64,000 bases of DNA, taken from Microbacterium sp. ABRD28 (GTDB taxonomy: Bacteria > Actinomycetota > Actinomycetes > Actinomycetales > Microbacteriaceae). A program made the position numbers and the translations under genes. Below the pieces are notes generated by a model. The model worked only from the letters and a program-made list of their open reading frames with translations. It searched no databases and had not been told where the DNA came from. The stretch is taken from NCBI RefSeq assembly GCF_003850245.1, contig NZ_CP031015.1, positions 2,170,001 to 2,234,000 on the forward strand, read 5' to 3'. This document shows positions 1 to 11,132 of the stretch, in pieces (position 1 is the stretch's first letter; each line of letters begins with the position of its first letter).

Positions 1-586
1 TCCGGTAGAGGTGATGCTTGGCAATGTATTGCACAACGCCGTCCGGCACGAGGTACCACACCGGGTGGCCTCGGCGAACGCGTTCTCGGCAATCGGTCGA
101 CGAGATGGCGAGCGCGGGGATCTGCAGCTGACTCACATCTTCGGTCGGCAAGCCCGCGGTGTCGAGGACGTGACCGGGACGAGAGACGGCGACGAAGTGG
201 GCGAGATCCCACAGTTCATCATGGTCCCTCCAACTGAGAATTTGCGCTATGGCGTCGGCTCCGGTGATGAAGAACAGCTCGGCATCGGGCCGCTGGTGCT
301 TGAGATCGCGGAGAGTATCGATCGTGTAGGTCGGACCGGAGCGGTTGATATCCACCCGACTCACGGTGAACCGGGGATTGGAGGCGGTGGCGATCACCGT
401 CATCAGGTAGCGATGCTCGCTGTCGCTGACGCGGGTCTTCTGCCAGGGGTTCCCCGTGGGCACGAAGACGACCTCATCGAGATCGAACGACTGCGCCACT
501 TCGCTGGCCGCGACGAGGTGGCCGTGGTGGATGGGATCGAACGTCCCACCCATCACCCCGATCCTCGGGGGACGCGCCGGGCTCAT
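1..586 (-). CDS. nadD: Nicotinate-nucleotide adenylyltransferase (partial, 3' end outside window)
   Basis: Transfers AMP from ATP to nicotinate mononucleotide to give deamido-NAD, a late step of NAD synthesis in the cytosol. The reading begins [20 protein letters not shown]. Residues 13-23 hold the nucleotidyltransferase [11 protein letters not shown] signature, and ISSTDCR near residue 167 is the C-terminal ISSTxxR motif. 195 codons are visible and the frame is still open at base 1, so only the last few residues should be missing. The start is 9 nt downstream of the small membrane gene in the same direction, which suggests co-transcription with it. Confidence 0.93.
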   Translation of the reverse strand, partial: MSPARPPRIGVMGGTFDPIHHGHLVAASEVAQSFDLDEVVFVPTGNPWQKTRVSDSEHRYLMTVIATASNPRFTVSRVDINRSGPTYTIDTLRDLKHQRPDAELFFITGADAIAQILSWRDHDELWDLAHFVAVSRPGHVLDTAGLPTEDVSQLQIPALAISSTDCRERVRRGHPVWYLVPDGVVQYIAKHHLYR

Positions 587-595
587 GCGCTCGGC

Positions 596-823
596 CTAGT
601 GGCCGTGCCCCGCCTTCACGATGTCGTTCGCGTGGGCCTGCGAGTAGGCCTCCGCCTTGTGCGCGTGCCGGTTGGCCACGTTGCGGTACGAGGCGGTGAC
701 GAGGGCGAGGGCGGCGAAGACGACGATGGCGACGATGCCGTACCACACGGTCTCCAGCGCCACGTTCCCGTGGGACTCGGCCTCTTCGGCGGCGAGGCTG
801 ACAAGCGTCGCGAAGGTCGTCAT
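596..823 (-). CDS. Small single-pass membrane protein, function unknown
   Basis: This 75-residue protein has one clear hydrophobic segment at about residues 25-44 (ETVWYGIVAIVVFAALALV). A charged, His-rich tail follows, ending HANDIVKAGHGH. The start ATG is preceded by GGAG at 5-nt spacing (CGGAGCCCGAATG). A TAnnnT hexamer (TAGACT, about 862-867 on the complement) lies upstream. It sits between proA and nadD on the same strand, only 9 nt before nadD, so it probably shares the nadD transcript. I cannot assign a function. The clustered C-terminal histidines could bind metal, but that is speculation. Confidence 0.75.
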   Translation of the reverse strand: MTTFATLVSLAAEEAESHGNVALETVWYGIVAIVVFAALALVTASYRNVANRHAHKAEAYSQAHANDIVKAGHGH

Positions 824-871
824 TCGGGCTCCGTTCGTTTTCCCGGGTGCAGGCGTTCCCAGTCTAGGCGG

Positions 872-2173
872 TCAGCCGCGCACCTGCCCGGCACCCCGCG
901 CGATCCACTTCGCGCTGGTGAGCTCGGCCAGACCCATCGGACCGCGGGCATGGAGCTTCTGCGTGGAGATGCCGACCTCCGCCCCGAAGCCGAACTCGCC
1001 GCCGTCGGTGAAGCGCGTCGAGGCATTGACCATCACCACCGCGGAGTCGACCTCCGCGATGAATCGTTCGGCGCTTGCGTCATCCATCGTGATGATCGAT
1101 TCGGTGTGCTGCGTGGAGTAGCGGCGGATGTGATCCAGCGCGTCGTCCAGATCGTCGACGACCCGCATCGCGACATCCAGGCTGAGGTATTCCGCCGCCC
1201 AGTCCTCGTCGGTCGCAGGAACACCCCGGCCCGCCAACTCCAGGACGGTCTCGTCCCCGTGGACGGTGACGCCCCGGGCGACGAGGGCATCGACCACGGC
1301 GGGCACCAGCCGTTCCGCGGCCGCGCGGTGGATCAGCACCGTCTCGACGGCGTTGCAGACACTGGGTCGCTGCACTTTGGCGTTGACGACGATGTCGCGC
1401 GCCCACTCGAGGGGGGCCGTCTCGTCCAGCACGATGTGGACGACCCCGGCGCCGGTCTCGATCACCGGGACGGTGGACTCGGTCACGACCGTGTGGATGA
1501 GATCTGCGTTCCCCCGCGGCACGAGGACGTCGATCATCCCCCGCGCCGTCATGAGCGCCCGAGCGCCGTCGCGTCCGAAGGGGTCGACCGTCTGGATCGC
1601 CTCGGGATCGATGCCGACGGCTGCGAGAGCACGCCGCATCGCCGAGACGATCGCGGCATTGCTCGACAGCGCCGCACTCCCTCCGCGGAGGACCACGGAG
1701 TTGCCGGAACGCAACGCCAAGGCGGTGATGTCGACGGTGACGTTCGGCCGGGCCTCGTAGATGGCTCCCACCACGCCGAAGGGCACAGACACCTTGGTCA
1801 ATGCCACCCCATTGGCAAGCGTCCGTCGGTCGAGGATGCGCCCGACGGGGTCGGGAAGGACGCTGATCTCCCGCACTGCGTCGGCAAGGGCCGCCACACG
1901 CGCCTGATCCAGCGAGAGTCGGTCCTGCAGCGCCTCGGAAAGACCGGCCTCGCGTCCGCGCTGGAGATCCTCCGCATTCGCCGCGATGATCTCGTCGGCA
2001 GCGCGGGCGATCTCGTCGGCGATCGCCCGGAGGGCCTCCCGCTTCTGGGTATCGGTGAGCAGACCGATCGAACGGGCGGCATCCTTGGCCTTCCGCATCC
2101 GGGATGCGGCGCTGTCGTCGGAGACGGCGTCGTCGGCTGTGTCGGAAGCCGGTGAGGCGGAGAGCGTCGACAT
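872..2173 (-). CDS. proA: Glutamate-5-semialdehyde (gamma-glutamyl phosphate) reductase
   Basis: NADPH-dependent reduction of gamma-glutamyl phosphate to glutamate 5-semialdehyde, the second step of proline synthesis. From the ATG chosen here the protein is 433 residues. It shows the conserved VPFGVVGAIYEARPN stretch (about 130-144) and the catalytic cysteine at about residue 273 in QRPSVCNAVET. Directly downstream of proB on the same strand. An alternative GTG start at 2212 would overlap the proB stop as GTGA and add 13 residues. I prefer ATG 2173, although its GGAGG lies unusually close (1 nt) to the start, so the start is uncertain. Confidence 0.93.
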   Translation of the reverse strand: MSTLSASPASDTADDAVSDDSAASRMRKAKDAARSIGLLTDTQKREALRAIADEIARAADEIIAANAEDLQRGREAGLSEALQDRLSLDQARVAALADAVREISVLPDPVGRILDRRTLANGVALTKVSVPFGVVGAIYEARPNVTVDITALALRSGNSVVLRGGSAALSSNAAIVSAMRRALAAVGIDPEAIQTVDPFGRDGARALMTARGMIDVLVPRGNADLIHTVVTESTVPVIETGAGVVHIVLDETAPLEWARDIVVNAKVQRPSVCNAVETVLIHRAAAERLVPAVVDALVARGVTVHGDETVLELAGRGVPATDEDWAAEYLSLDVAMRVVDDLDDALDHIRRYSTQHTESIITMDDASAERFIAEVDSAVVMVNASTRFTDGGEFGFGAEVGISTQKLHARGPMGLAELTSAKWIARGAGQVRG

Positions 2174-2208
2174 ACCTCCAGGGTATCGAGCCGGCGCGTG
2201 CGCGTCGG

Positions 2209-4884
<2,676 letters not shown>

Positions 4885-4902
4885 CTCTACGTCTCCCTGG
4901 GC

Positions 4903-5211
4903 TTACTTGATGCCGGTGATCTTGACGCGCGTGAGGTCCTGACGGTGTCCTTGGCGCTTCTTGTAACCGGTCTTGTTCTTGAACTTCTGGATCACGATCT
5001 TGGGGCCGCGCTCCTCGCCGAGGACCTCGGCGGTCACGGTGACCTTCGCGAGCTTGTCGGCATCGGTCGTCACGGCGTCGCCGTCGACGAGCAGAACCGC
5101 GGGGAGCTCGAGCTTGTCGCCCACCTTCGCCTGCTGACGGTCGAGGACGACGATGGTGCCGACCTCCACCTTCTCCTGCCGGCCGCCGGCGCGCACAACT
5201 GCGTAAACCAC
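4903..5211 (-). CDS. rplU: 50S ribosomal protein L21
   Basis: Large-subunit protein that contacts 23S rRNA. The GTG start at 5211 gives [18 protein letters not shown], the family N terminus, with AGG 7 nt upstream; an ATG 10 codons earlier would add unrelated residues. Length 102 residues, normal for L21. The C terminus carries the conserved [10 protein letters not shown] motif. First gene of the rplU-rpmA-obgE-proB-proA run; a TAAAGT-like hexamer upstream on the minus strand may be its promoter. Confidence 0.97.
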   Translation of the reverse strand: MVYAVVRAGGRQEKVEVGTIVVLDRQQAKVGDKLELPAVLLVDGDAVTTDADKLAKVTVTAEVLGEERGPKIVIQKFKNKTGYKKRQGHRQDLTRVKITGIK

Positions 5212-5356
5212 TTCACACCTGTTTTTCTTCTGGGAGCGCACGCGCTCGGGATGTCACACAAGACGTGGTGCGGATTTCTCGACGCACCAAAGGAATACTT
5301 TACCGGATGCCGGGACCACAGGCAAAAGCCCGTGCCCGCGTGTCCGGAGCGGGCCA

Positions 5357-5362
5357 TAAGAT
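5357..5362 (+). promoter_or_regulatory. -10 hexamer TAAGAT, leaderless promoter of the DUF4031 gene
   Basis: TAAGAT ends 6 nt before the ATG at 5369, with no Shine-Dalgarno sequence between. Transcription would begin at or next to the start codon. No convincing -35 is visible. Confidence 0.45.
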
Positions 5363-5368
5363 CAGCGG

Positions 5369-5650
5369 ATGGCGATCCTGATCGATGAGCCCCGCTGGCC
5401 CGCCCACGGGCGGCTGTGGTCGCACCTGATCAGCGACTGCGACCTGGATGAACTCCACGCCTTCGCCGCCGCGGCAGGCATCCCTCGCCGGGGATTCGAT
5501 CTGGACCACTACGACGTCCCTGAGGAGTCGTACGACCGCCTGGTCGGCGCCGGCGCCCGCCCGGTCGACGGCCACGAACTCGTCCGGGCGCTGCTGGCGT
5601 CAGGGCTGCGCGTCACCGCGCGCGAGCGTCGGAACCGCATCTCTCACTGA
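5369..5650 (+). CDS. DUF4031 domain-containing protein
   Basis: A 93-residue cytosolic protein of unknown function, read as DUF4031 from its start (MAILIDEPRWPAHGRLWSHL), the central DLDELHAFAAAAGIPRRGFD and the following DHYDVPEESYDRL. Asp and His residues are conspicuous. It has its own leaderless promoter and faces rne; the two coding regions overlap tail to tail by 7 bp. The family name comes from recognition of this pattern, not a search. Confidence 0.8.
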   Translation: MAILIDEPRWPAHGRLWSHLISDCDLDELHAFAAAAGIPRRGFDLDHYDVPEESYDRLVGAGARPVDGHELVRALLASGLRVTARERRNRISH

Positions 5651-8043
5651 GGCGGGTCGACCGGCGCGTGGCTGATCGGCGTCCCGGTCAGTGCGGCGGT
5701 GGTGACCCGTCGGCGCGCGCGACCCTGGCCGGGGGCCTTCGGTTCGGGGAGAGCATCCAGAACGGAGTCGAGCAACAGCTCCGCTTCGGACTTCGGTCCC
5801 TTCCCCGCATCCGGGCGCTTCTTGCGAGGCTTCTTGGGACGCTCCCGGTCGGCCGCGCGCTCGACGCCGTCCTCCACGATGGCCTCGGCGACCGCCTCGA
5901 CCACCGCGGGCGGGATCTCCGGGCGCTCGTCCTCCGCATGCGGCTGGATCGTCGACGCGGCGATCTGGGCGAGCGCCGACTTGACGCCCTCGGTGATCAC
6001 ATGCGTGCCCTGCGAACCGCCGTTGGAGGACGATCCGTTGCGCGGTCGACGACCGCTCGAGCTCGTGCCTGCCGCGCGATGCTTGGAGACCGGATCGTGG
6101 TGGACGATGATCCCGCGACCCGCGCACACCTCGCACGCCTCGCTGAAGGTCTCCAGCAGGCCGAGGCCGAGCTTCTTCCGCGTCATCTGGACGAGCCCGA
6201 GCGACGTCACCTCCGCCACCTGATGCTTCGTGCGGTCGCGGCTGAGGCATTCGACCATGCGTCGGAGGACGAGGTCGCGGTTGGATTCCAGCACCATGTC
6301 GATGAAGTCGACCACGATGATGCCGCCGATGTCGCGCAGGCGGAGCTGGCGGACGATCTCCTCGGCCGCTTCGAGGTTGTTCTTCGTCACGGTCTCCTCG
6401 AGGTTGCCCCCGGAACCGACGAACTTCCCGGTGTTGACGTCGATGACGGTCATCGCCTCGGTGCGGTCGATCACGAGCGATCCGCCGGAGGGCAGCCAGA
6501 CCTTGCGGTCGAGGGCCTTCTCGATCTGCTCGGTGATGCGGAACTCGTCGAACGGGTCGGCATCGCCCTCGAAACGGGTCACCCGTTCGAGCAGATCGGG
6601 CGCGACGCTCTGCAGGTACGACGTGATCGTCTGGAACGCGTCGTCGCCCTGGATCAGCATCTTCGAGAAGTCCTCGTTGAAGACGTCGCGGACGATCTTC
6701 ACGAGCAGGTCGGGCTCTGCGTGCAGCAGCGCCGGAGCCGGCATCGATTCGACCTGCCGGCTGATGTGCTCCCACTGGGTGGTGAGGCGCTGGACGTCAT
6801 GCGTCAACTGGTCCTCGGTGGCGCCTTCGGCCGCGGTGCGGACGATCACACCCGACGACTCGGGGAGCACCTCCTTGAGGATGCGCTTGAGCCGGGCGCG
6901 CTCGGTGTCGGGGAGCTTCCTGGAGATCCCGTTCATCGCGCCACCGGGGACGTAGACCAGGTAGCGGCCGGGGAGGGAGATCTGGCTGGTGAGACGAGCA
7001 CCCTTGTGCCCGACCGGATCCTTCGTGACCTGCACGAGCACCTTGTCGCCGGACTTCAGCGCCAGCTCGATCCGGCGCGGCTGGTTGCCGGTCTCGACCG
7101 CATCCCAGTCGACCTCGCCCGAGTAGAGCACGGCGTTACGACCGCGACCGATGTCGACGAAGGCCGCCTCCATGCTGGGCAGGACGTTCTGCACGCGGCC
7201 GAGGTACACGTTGCCGATGAGGGAGGCGTCCTGGTGGCGGGCCACATAGTGCTCGACGAGGACGTTGTCTTCGAGGACGGCGATCTGGATGCGCCCCGCC
7301 TTGGACCGGACGATCATGACCCGATCCACGGCCTCGCGACGCGCGAGGAACTCCGCCTCCGTCACGACGGCACGGCGTCGCCCGGCCTCGCGGCCGTCGC
7401 GGCGACGCTGCTTCTTCGCCTCCAGCCGGGTCGACCCCTTGATGCGCTGGGGCTCGGTCACGAGCTCGACGGCACGCTGGCGCGGCTGCTCGTCGCGGTC
7501 TCGACCCTGGTCGCCGTCGTCGTCGCGACCGTCGGATCCACCACGGCGGCGACGGCGCTTCGACGTCGTCGGCGCCGGCGTGCTCTGCTCGGAGCGAGGA
7601 GGGCGGGAGGGAAGTGCGGGAAGGGGTGGGAGATCCGGGGCGTAGAAATGCAGCGTGGTCGACACCGACGAAACGAACACCTCCGGCAGCAGTCCGAGAC
7701 TCACGGCGGTGGGCGGCCCCTGGGGTGTCTCCTCGCCCTGAGGGTCGGAGGACGACGACTCGACGGTCTCCTCGGCTGCGGGGGCATCTTCGCCGTCGCC
7801 GGGCTCCGCGGCCTGCGTATCGACCGACTCGGGATCCGCGGACTCCGTCGGTGACGGCTCGACCGGTGCGTCGCCCTCGGGCGCCCTCTCGGCGGAGTCG
7901 GCCTCGGGCGCCGGTGCGCCGTCCTCGTAGACCGCGATCGACTCGATCAGGGCCGCGGTCTCGTCCTCGGCCGCATCCGGCGTCGGAGAGGACGGGCCCT
8001 CTGCGGAAGGTTCGACATGCTGTTCGTTCTCATCGGCCATCAC
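5644..8043 (-). CDS. rne: Ribonuclease E/G
   Basis: Endoribonuclease for rRNA processing and mRNA decay. The catalytic half carries an S1 RNA-binding segment (GNVYLGRVQNVLPSMEAAFV), VIDVNTGKFVG at about residue 534 with a Mg-binding Asp, IIVVDFIDM, and a zinc-link CEVCAGRG at about 637. It is preceded by a roughly 225-residue acidic then Arg-rich low-complexity extension (KRRRRRGGSDGRDDDGDQG), and followed by a Pro/Lys/Arg-rich tail. Such flanking extensions are typical of actinobacterial RNase E. Start: GTG at 8043 with AGGAG 7 nt upstream; ATG follows one codon later. Overlaps the DUF4031 gene by 7 bp. Confidence 0.95.
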   Translation of the reverse strand: MMADENEQHVEPSAEGPSSPTPDAAEDETAALIESIAVYEDGAPAPEADSAERAPEGDAPVEPSPTESADPESVDTQAAEPGDGEDAPAAEETVESSSSDPQGEETPQGPPTAVSLGLLPEVFVSSVSTTLHFYAPDLPPLPALPSRPPRSEQSTPAPTTSKRRRRRGGSDGRDDDGDQGRDRDEQPRQRAVELVTEPQRIKGSTRLEAKKQRRRDGREAGRRRAVVTEAEFLARREAVDRVMIVRSKAGRIQIAVLEDNVLVEHYVARHQDASLIGNVYLGRVQNVLPSMEAAFVDIGRGRNAVLYSGEVDWDAVETGNQPRRIELALKSGDKVLVQVTKDPVGHKGARLTSQISLPGRYLVYVPGGAMNGISRKLPDTERARLKRILKEVLPESSGVIVRTAAEGATEDQLTHDVQRLTTQWEHISRQVESMPAPALLHAEPDLLVKIVRDVFNEDFSKMLIQGDDAFQTITSYLQSVAPDLLERVTRFEGDADPFDEFRITEQIEKALDRKVWLPSGGSLVIDRTEAMTVIDVNTGKFVGSGGNLEETVTKNNLEAAEEIVRQLRLRDIGGIIVVDFIDMVLESNRDLVLRRMVECLSRDRTKHQVAEVTSLGLVQMTRKKLGLGLLETFSEACEVCAGRGIIVHHDPVSKHRAAGTSSSGRRPRNGSSSNGGSQGTHVITEGVKSALAQIAASTIQPHAEDERPEIPPAVVEAVAEAIVEDGVERAADRERPKKPRKKRPDAGKGPKSEAELLLDSVLDALPEPKAPGQGRARRRVTTAALTGTPISHAPVDPPQ

Positions 8044-8333
8044 TGGCTTACTCCTTGCGGGGCGACACCGCGCGTCGTCCGGCGAAATCTCGGGCGGCGC
8101 CGCACCTGCGGTGCCGCGAACTCACTGCGGTCTGCAGCCGGCCCGAGGCTCGGGCTGCGCGGGCGGTCATCGCCCGAAGTCTTCGCGATGCGGTGAGGCG
8201 GCGCGGCCGCCACGCATCAACGATCATTATCGCACACGGCGCAGATCGGGCAGGGGTGACCCGCCTCGGGGATTCGACGACGCCTCGTGGCACCTGCGGC
8301 ACGCACTCAGGCTGCCGGTGTCAGAATCGACCA
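8044..8333. other. 290-bp divergent intergenic region (rne leader and VKOR promoter)
   Basis: No plausible gene here. On the minus strand GATAAT (8226-8231) is a possible rne -10, which would give an rne leader of about 175 nt. That leader contains a CCCGAG-G-CTCGGG hairpin with outer GCAG/CTGC pairing (about 8135-8160). Near the right edge CAGAAT (8322-8327) ends 6 nt before the VKOR start. Confidence 0.4.
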
Positions 8334-8936
8334 ATGCCCGCTGCGTCTTCGCGTTCCCAACCCCGTGCTCTGGCGATCTGGCTCCTCATCGCCGGCGTCA
8401 TCGGGTGGTGGGCGGCCTTCTCCCTGACGATGGAGCGGTTCCACCTGCTCGAGAACCCGGGATCCAGCGCCTCCTGCGACTTCAGTCCCCTGGTGCAGTG
8501 CGGCAAGAATCTCGAATCCGCCCAGGGTGCGGTGTTCGGTTTCCCCAATCCGATCCTGGGTCTCGCGGGCTGGATCGCGCCGATCGTCGTGGGGGCGGCG
8601 ATCCTCTCGGGCGCTCGCTTCGCCCGTTGGTTCTGGCTTCTGTTCGAGCTCGGGATGACCCTCGCGTTCGCTTTCGTGGTGTGGCTGATCACCCAGAGCA
8701 TCTTCGTGCTCGGCACTCTGTGCCCGTGGTGCATGGTGACGTGGGTCGTGGCGATCCCGTCGTTCTACGCCGTCACCCTGCACGTGATCCGAACCGGGAT
8801 CCTTCCCGCTCCCAAGGCGATGCGTCGCGCGGCCGACCGGCTCATGGGCTGGGTTCCGCTTCTGGCGGTCCTCAGCTACGCGGTCGTGGCGATCCTCGCC
8901 CAGGTGCGACTGGACGTCCTCGGCTCGCTCTTCTGA
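8334..8936 (+). CDS. Vitamin K epoxide reductase (VKOR) family membrane protein
   Basis: Integral-membrane oxidoreductase; in actinobacteria VKOR homologues reoxidise DsbA-like thiol oxidases using menaquinone. 200 residues with four to five membrane segments (about 13-31, 72-92, 100-124, 130-148, 170-192). The cysteines needed for electron relay are present: Cys48 and Cys56 in the periplasmic loop, and the CPWC active site at 130-133. ATG 8334 is the start that begins just before the first membrane helix; CAGAAT lies 6 nt upstream. It meets ndk tail to tail with no spacer. No DsbA-like partner is in this window. Confidence 0.92.
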   Translation: MPAASSRSQPRALAIWLLIAGVIGWWAAFSLTMERFHLLENPGSSASCDFSPLVQCGKNLESAQGAVFGFPNPILGLAGWIAPIVVGAAILSGARFARWFWLLFELGMTLAFAFVVWLITQSIFVLGTLCPWCMVTWVVAIPSFYAVTLHVIRTGILPAPKAMRRAADRLMGWVPLLAVLSYAVVAILAQVRLDVLGSLF

Positions 8937-9350
8937 TCAGAACCAGATCGACAGTTCGCGCGCGGCGGACTCGGGGCTGTCCGAGCCGTGCACGAGGTTC
9001 TGCTGAACCTTCAGTCCCCAGTCGCGTCCGAAGTCGCCCCGGATGGTTCCCGGTGCTGCAGCCGTCGGGTCGGTCGCCCCGGCCAGGGAGCGGAAGCCCT
9101 CGATGACGCGGTTTCCGGCGACACGGATCGCCACCGACGGCCCCGACATCATGAACTCCAGAAGCGGCTCGTAGAAGGGCTTGCCCTCGTGCTCGGCGTA
9201 GTGCGCTTCGAGGCGCTCGCGGTCGGGTTCCACCAGACGGATGTCGACCAGGGCGTAGCCCTTCGCCTCGATGCGGGCGAGGATCGCCCCCGTCAGACCC
9301 CGCGCGACGCCATCGGGTTTCACCAGGACGAGGGTCTCTTGCGTAGCCAT
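8937..9350 (-). CDS. ndk: Nucleoside diphosphate kinase
   Basis: Transfers the gamma phosphate between NTPs and NDPs through a phosphohistidine. The 137-residue protein from MATQETLVLVKPDGV has the catalytic histidine at residue 121 in NLVHGSDSPESA, the NDK signature. The frame stays open upstream but without family similarity. Last gene after ileS-folC-DUF4233, starting 1 nt past the DUF4233 stop region, so probably in one operon. Confidence 0.97.
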   Translation of the reverse strand: MATQETLVLVKPDGVARGLTGAILARIEAKGYALVDIRLVEPDRERLEAHYAEHEGKPFYEPLLEFMMSGPSVAIRVAGNRVIEGFRSLAGATDPTAAAPGTIRGDFGRDWGLKVQQNLVHGSDSPESAARELSIWF

Positions 9351-9351
9351 G

Positions 9352-9780
9352 TCAGTCAGTCTCCGTTTCGTTCCCGAATTCCGCCGCCCGTCGCGCATTG
9401 CGCGCATCGAGGGAGGCACCCTTGATGGTGGCATACCCCCACATCCCGCCGAAAATGAGCGCGACGAACAGCAGCGCCGGCACGAGGATCGCCCCGAGCG
9501 CGACGACGACCTGCAGCGCCCACCCGACGATGATCGCCCACCGATGTCGCAGCAGTCCCGCGGTGACGATCATGAGGAGCGCGACGACCGTGCCCGCGAC
9601 GATCCCCCACCATGCCGGGATCGGCTCGGGAAGGGCCCGCAGTCCGTACACGACCAGCCCGCCCAGGAAGGCGATGAGCGACTCGAACCCGAGCACGATC
9701 GACCCCAGCGCCTCCTCGGCGCCCCGCTGCCGGCGGGGACGACGAGGGCGGTCCGAGGGGCCGGCGGCGGCCGCGGTCAT
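9352..9780 (-). CDS. DUF4233-type small membrane protein
   Basis: 142 residues: a basic N terminus (about 11-20, RPRRPRRQRG) followed by three to four hydrophobic segments at about 27-47, 57-77, 82-103 and 104-118, then a short polar tail. I read it as the DUF4233 family because this gene commonly follows folC in actinobacteria; its function is unknown. The ATG at 9780 overlaps the folC stop as ATGA, so translation is coupled. A frame extending further upstream is internal to folC and was not used. Confidence 0.8.
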   Translation of the reverse strand: MTAAAAGPSDRPRRPRRQRGAEEALGSIVLGFESLIAFLGGLVVYGLRALPEPIPAWWGIVAGTVVALLMIVTAGLLRHRWAIIVGWALQVVVALGAILVPALLFVALIFGGMWGYATIKGASLDARNARRAAEFGNETETD

Positions 9781-11132
9781 GCCCGCCACCCGCCACGCCA
9801 ATCCTCGTCCTCGGCGAGAAGGATCGCCTCGCCGGCGAGCACGACGGAGCCGGTGACGACGACCGCACGGCGGGGTGCTGCCGCGGCCCACTCCCTGGCG
9901 GCGTCGGCGGCGTCCTGCAGATCGCGGTGCACGGTGACACGTCGCCCGGAGGCTTCGACGAGGTCGGCCAGCCCGTCGGCGTCGCGGGCACGTTCGGAGT
10001 CGGGGACGGTGGCGAACACCGGTCCCTCCACCGTCGAGAGGGCGTCGAGGATCCCCGCGGCATCCTTGTCGTCGAGAACGCCGAGTACCAGACCCCATTC
10101 ATCGAAGTCGAAGGATGCCGCGAGGGCGGCGACCAGCGCGCGGGCGCCGTGGGGGTTGTGGGCCGCGTCGACGACGACGGTGGGGTCCGCGCCGATCACC
10201 TGAACCCTTCCCGGTGACGTCGCCGCTCCCAGCCCCTCGGCGACGACGTCGGGATCGAGCCCGCGGTCTCCGGGCGCGAGGAGCGACTCGACCGCGGCGA
10301 CGGCGAGGGTGGCGTTCTCGGCCTGATGCGCGCCGTAGAGCGGCAGGTAGAGGTCGGTGTACCGGGCATGCAGCCCCCGGATGGTCACGAGCTGTCCGCC
10401 GACCGCGAGCCGGGCGTCTTCCAGAGCGAAGTCCTCCTGCTCGACCGCGAGCGTCGCGCCCTGCCCCGCGGCGGCCTCCCGCAGGACGGCCGCCGCGGAC
10501 GGCTGCTGTCGCGCGGACACCGCGGCGGCGCCCGGCTTGATGATGCCCGACTTCACCGTCGCGATCTCGGCGATGGTCTCGCCCAGGCGATCGGCGTGGT
10601 CGAGGTCGATGGGCGCGAAGACGGCGACGTCGCCGTCGGCGGTGTTCGTGGCATCCCACGACCCGCCCATCCCGACCTCGAGCACCAGGACGTCGATCGG
10701 CGCGTCGGCGAAGGCGACGAAGGCGAGCACCGTCAGCAGCTCGAAGAAGGTCAGCGCCGCGTCACCGGCCGCCGAGAGCTCGGCGTCGACGAGATCCACG
10801 ATCGGTGCGATCTCGTCCCAGGCGTCGGCCACCGCGGCATCGGCGACGGGTTCACCGTCGATCATGATCCGTTCGGTGAATCGAGTCAGGTGCGGACTGG
10901 TGAACAGCCCGGTGCGCAGACCGTGCGCGCGCACCAGATTCTCGATGATGCGGCTGGTGGAGGTCTTGCCATTGGTGCCGGTGACGTGGATCACGCGGTA
11001 GGTGCGCTGCGGATCATCCAGCAGTTCGAGCACGCGTCTCGTTCGCTCCACCCGCGGCTGGACCCATCGCTCCCCCTGTCGGGTCAGGAGCGCCTCGTAC
11101 ACCCGGTCGGCGCGTTCGCGGTGACCCATCAT
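9777..11132 (-). CDS. folC: Bifunctional folylpolyglutamate/dihydrofolate synthase
   Basis: Mur-ligase-family enzyme that adds glutamate to dihydropteroate and reduced folates. Residues 48-58 hold the P-loop [22 protein letters not shown] follows at about 79-89, and the central-domain [21 protein letters not shown] and C-terminal [11 protein letters not shown] motifs are present. 451 residues, normal length. The start ATG overlaps the ileS stop by 4 nt and a second ATG follows immediately. Coupled to DUF4233 downstream. Confidence 0.96.
   Translation of the reverse strand: MMGHRERADRVYEALLTRQGERWVQPRVERTRRVLELLDDPQRTYRVIHVTGTNGKTSTSRIIENLVRAHGLRTGLFTSPHLTRFTERIMIDGEPVADAAVADAWDEIAPIVDLVDAELSAAGDAALTFFELLTVLAFVAFADAPIDVLVLEVGMGGSWDATNTADGDVAVFAPIDLDHADRLGETIAEIATVKSGIIKPGAAAVSARQQPSAAAVLREAAAGQGATLAVEQEDFALEDARLAVGGQLVTIRGLHARYTDLYLPLYGAHQAENATLAVAAVESLLAPGDRGLDPDVVAEGLGAATSPGRVQVIGADPTVVVDAAHNPHGARALVAALAASFDFDEWGLVLGVLDDKDAAGILDALSTVEGPVFATVPDSERARDADGLADLVEASGRRVTVHRDLQDAADAAREWAAAAPRRAVVVTGSVVLAGEAILLAEDEDWRGGWRA

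Noticed and set aside
4903..5368. Autogenous L21 leader structure upstream of rplU
   Set aside because: No hairpin matching known L21 leaders could be drawn in 5212-5368; the region looks like an ordinary promoter gap.
5668..7854. A 728-codon plus-strand open frame opposite rne
   Set aside because: Antisense shadow of RNase E, low-complexity Arg/Leu/Asp composition.
8041..8333. A small coding gene in the rne-VKOR gap
   Set aside because: Candidate frames lack ribosome binding sites and have compositions typical of antisense or non-coding GC-rich DNA.
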